Origin: Dugong dugon
Taxonomy: Eukaryota; Chordata; Mammalia; Sirenia; Dugongidae
Reading direction: 5' to 3'
DNA: 64,000 bases
NCBI GenBank assembly: GCA_030035585.1
Contig: CM057469.1
Coordinates: 23,492,501 to 23,556,500, forward strand
Below are positions 61,553 to 64,000 of the stretch, in pieces (positions within the stretch are counted from its first letter, which is position 1; every line of letters begins with the position of its first letter). The notes below the pieces were generated by a model, which had not been told where the DNA came from, searched no databases, and worked only from the letters and a program-made list of their open reading frames with translations. Made by a program: the position numbers and the translations under genes.

Positions 61553-61926
61553 TCTTGGCTCATCTTTGAGGTCTTCCTGACCTTCCTTAAAATGCTTGAT
61601 CCATCTAAAACCTGTTGTTTTATGTTGGGCAGCAGTCCCATAAACTTGTTGCAACGTTTCAATGATTTGGGAAGATGTCCATTTTAGTTTTGTTAAAATT
61701 TTGATATTAGCCCTGACCTCAAAATCATTTTCCCCCCCATGGTACCAAAAGTATCTTTTTTTTGAAAGGCACCCTAATGAGGCTAAGGCAAGTGTAATAC
61801 TGAGAGACCTTGTCTTCAGCCATCCATTGACTGCACAAACATGTTTAAACACGTCTTGTTTGGAATCAACCCATCCATGTATGAGCTGGAATCCTAGTAG
61901 CAATACTTTTTGACTTACCCTTGTAC
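61540..61926 (-). pseudogene. Mariner transposase, N-terminal fragment with terminal repeat
   Basis: On the minus strand the sequence opens with a mariner-type terminal repeat (acaagggtaagtcaaaaag, about 61900-61926) and an open frame at 61903-61538. The second half of the frame is the transposase DNA-binding domain: ENDFEVRANIKILTKLKW, SQIIETLQQVYG and FRWIKHFKEGQEDL, the two helix-turn-helix units that bind the terminal repeat. The catalytic D,D,D domain is absent because the L1 fragment begins there. Transposition is impossible. The first half of the frame is non-conserved leader. Confidence 0.8.
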
Positions 61927-62867
61927 GTTAGAAGAATCTAAAAGTGAGCTAAAACCACATATACTATATCCATAAGAGAAAATGACTAAATTTACAAATA
62001 ATGAAGTAGCAATACAAGTATATTATTAAGAAATACGGCAGAAAATACCAGAGGAAACAACTAAGAGAAACCAAGTGGGATCAGGGAAGGGTGGGGCAGG
62101 AAGGAGGCTGCAGCTTTTTGTTACAAGCCTTGTGGTACTTGTTGACTTTTAACTGTGTCTACACTTATAAATTCAATAGAACTAAAAAGTCATAAAAATG
62201 AAATAAACTAGAGAGGCCATCTGTGGGTGTGGAAAAATGTGAGGATACCAACAGGCTTCAAAAATTTTTCCTAAATTAACTTGACTACTATGTTTCTTTT
62301 GCCATTTGTCACTTACTGGAAGAGTAATAATAAATCATTCAAAAATAAGTAACAAAAATTGAAATAAACATTATTTTATGGCTACTATGCTTACAAAGTT
62401 TCTTCTCCTTCTAAACCCCATAAATATTTCCCAACATTTTCTTCTATTTATTTATAGTTTCATTTTTAATGTGTACTTTTTTAATCTTTAGAATTTTGTT
62501 GATGATCTGAGGTAGAAATCTAGATCTACTTATAACAGAACTTCATCATCTTAAGATTTCCATTGACTTCTAAAATCTTGCTTCAGTTATCTCAAAATGT
62601 CTTAATTTTGTTTCTCTGTCATAGACTGTGATTGACTGTCAGACCTCCCTAGTGAGAACCTGCTAACAGATACCATCGTGTTTTGTTTCTCAGTTGGGAT
62701 CTCAATAAGCTCCTTTTTAGGACGGATTAAGAAATTATCAGTATCTTTCTATACATTTTTATATCAGCCAGTCTCAAATTTATCTTTTCTAATTGATGTA
62801 CTATGATCTGGGAGACATGACATCCTGGCCTTCCCTCATTGTGCTGTGAAATCTTACCGTTGTTGTT

Positions 62868-63123
62868 ACTTACCATCAAGTTGATTCCCATTCACAGCAA
62901 CCCTGTAGGACAGGGTAGAATTGCCCCATAGCATTTGCTAGGCTGTAATCTTTACAGGCAGGAGAAAGATGTGACAGTCTGCTTCCTATAGGGTTGCTAT
63001 GAGTCTGAATTGACTCCACAGCAGTGGGAATCTTTATGGAAGTAGATTGCCAGGTCTTTTCAGCAGTGGTGGGTTCGAACAGCCAACCCAGCTGAGCACT
63101 TAACTACTAAGCCACCAGGGCTC
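62868..63123 (-). repeat. AfroSINE interrupted by a short SINE fragment
   Basis: The outer minus-strand copy runs from ttaccatcaagttgattccc to aagccaccagggctcc. Inside it, about 62956-63027 reads in the plus sense (aggagaaagatgtgacagtc, then gctatgagtctgaattgact). The sequence aatctttat/aatctttac stands at both edges of the insert. Confidence 0.8.
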
Positions 63124-64000
63124 CTTAATCTTGTCATTAATACTCCTGAATTTATGTTGCACTGAACAATAAACACTATACTTGAAATAAGCTTTCAAGT
63201 TTTGGATTCTTACATTTAACTTTAAAATTGCTTTCTGTCAAAATAGTACTGGGTAATTATTTGTGGTTAGTGTTTTTTTGAATATTGTAATATAACAGAT
63301 TAGTTACAGGATATGGATTTCCTCATGCTGCTAGTACACTTTGACTGTGAACTATATAACAGGATATAAAAATACTATTGCCTTAAATCAATATAATATT
63401 TAATGACTGCAGGTTTAGCAAACCAATAAAGACATTTGTCACTATTTAACATCTTGCTATTTTTTAAAACAAATTATTTAGGCATTTCTATTAAAATACT
63501 ACAATGCAAGATAATTCATACAGTTTACACAAATATTAAAACTACCGAATGACTGAATAACGTGCTCGGGGAGGACAAGGAAGATATCTTTCCCCAACTA
63601 TTTGTATTAGGAATTTAAATTCTGTAATACATTAAAACAAAATTTCAAACTTCCTATAGGCACTCTGCCTGAAAAAACAGTTTTTACAGTATGAAAATGT
63701 AAAATGCCCTATGCAAATATATATCCTAATTTTAGAGGTTGCTTTCAAAGAAACATTAAAATTCTGTACGCCAACATCTGAGAACATGGCTTATCCACTT
63801 AAATTGCAGAGTTGATAAAAAACGTGTATTTCAAATAAAGTTGAGAAGTCTGGAATATTGTCTTAATTTATCCCTAAGCAACTAAAAGCATGTCAGATAT
63901 AACTAAAAAAAGGAAAGTTGCATGAATACTGAAAAAACCAAGGCCTATATTTACAACCATAAATAAGGATAGAAATCAGAAAGTCCTTGTCATAGATTTT

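Overview
This is mammalian nuclear DNA, AT-rich and dominated by interspersed repeats, and almost certainly from an afrotherian. An elephant or a close paenungulate relative is most likely. The evidence is the roughly two dozen tRNA-derived SINEs of the AfroSINE type (pieces such as gagccctggtggc, ggttcgaacc and tcctatagggtcgctatgagtc), fragments of the RTE-type LINE whose 3' end these SINEs share, and an L1 lineage unlike primate or rodent L1. There is no bacterial-style gene content.

One real protein-coding segment is visible: a 150-bp exon on the minus strand at 22647-22796 with clean splice sites. It encodes the C-terminal part of an FH2 domain and matches formin-2 (FMN2) better than formin-1. 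The window is therefore read as the inside of the FMN2 gene, transcribed right to left. The exon's downstream intron fills 1-22646 and its upstream intron covers 22797 and above. I could not find a second FMN2 exon on either side.

Layout. Bases 1-22646 hold intron with many AfroSINEs, L2 and MIR relics, an old L1 3' end (10475-11672) and MLT1/MLT2-like LTRs (12453-13458, 19283-19731). Bases 22647-22796 are the exon. Bases 22797-26229 are mostly unique intron. Bases 26230-35045 are a pile of LINEs: an old L1 carrying a twin-primed L1 insertion (26912-27419), a HAL1/L1 ORF1-type relic (30141-32470), and a young 5'-truncated L1 (32511-34833) that split an older L1 tail. Bases 36513-44877 are a complete-length but broken L1 on the minus strand, inserted in an RTE composite. 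Bases 45170-46260 hold L2, RTE and MIR. Bases 48513-51851 hold a solo LTR, an ERVL-like pol relic and an LTR fragment. Bases 54831-61038 are a second L1 on the plus strand with a full 5' end and no 3' end. It is fused at 61038/61039 to a minus-strand L1 3' UTR, which abuts a broken mariner transposase gene (61540-61926). Bases 61927-64000 are mostly unique.

The most interesting signals are: an L1 subfamily with a three-part mosaic 3' UTR, seen in two copies; a tandem 285-bp repeat in one L1 5' UTR that is single in the other; a twin-primed L1 with a target-site duplication; a tail-to-tail L1 fusion that lost both tails; a (UG)7 run just upstream of the FMN2 exon's 3' splice site; and two pairs of inverted repeats of unrecognised families. 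All LINE, ERV and transposon reading frames seen are broken. Repeat boundaries are by eye and usually good to about 5-20 bases, except where a target-site duplication fixes them.
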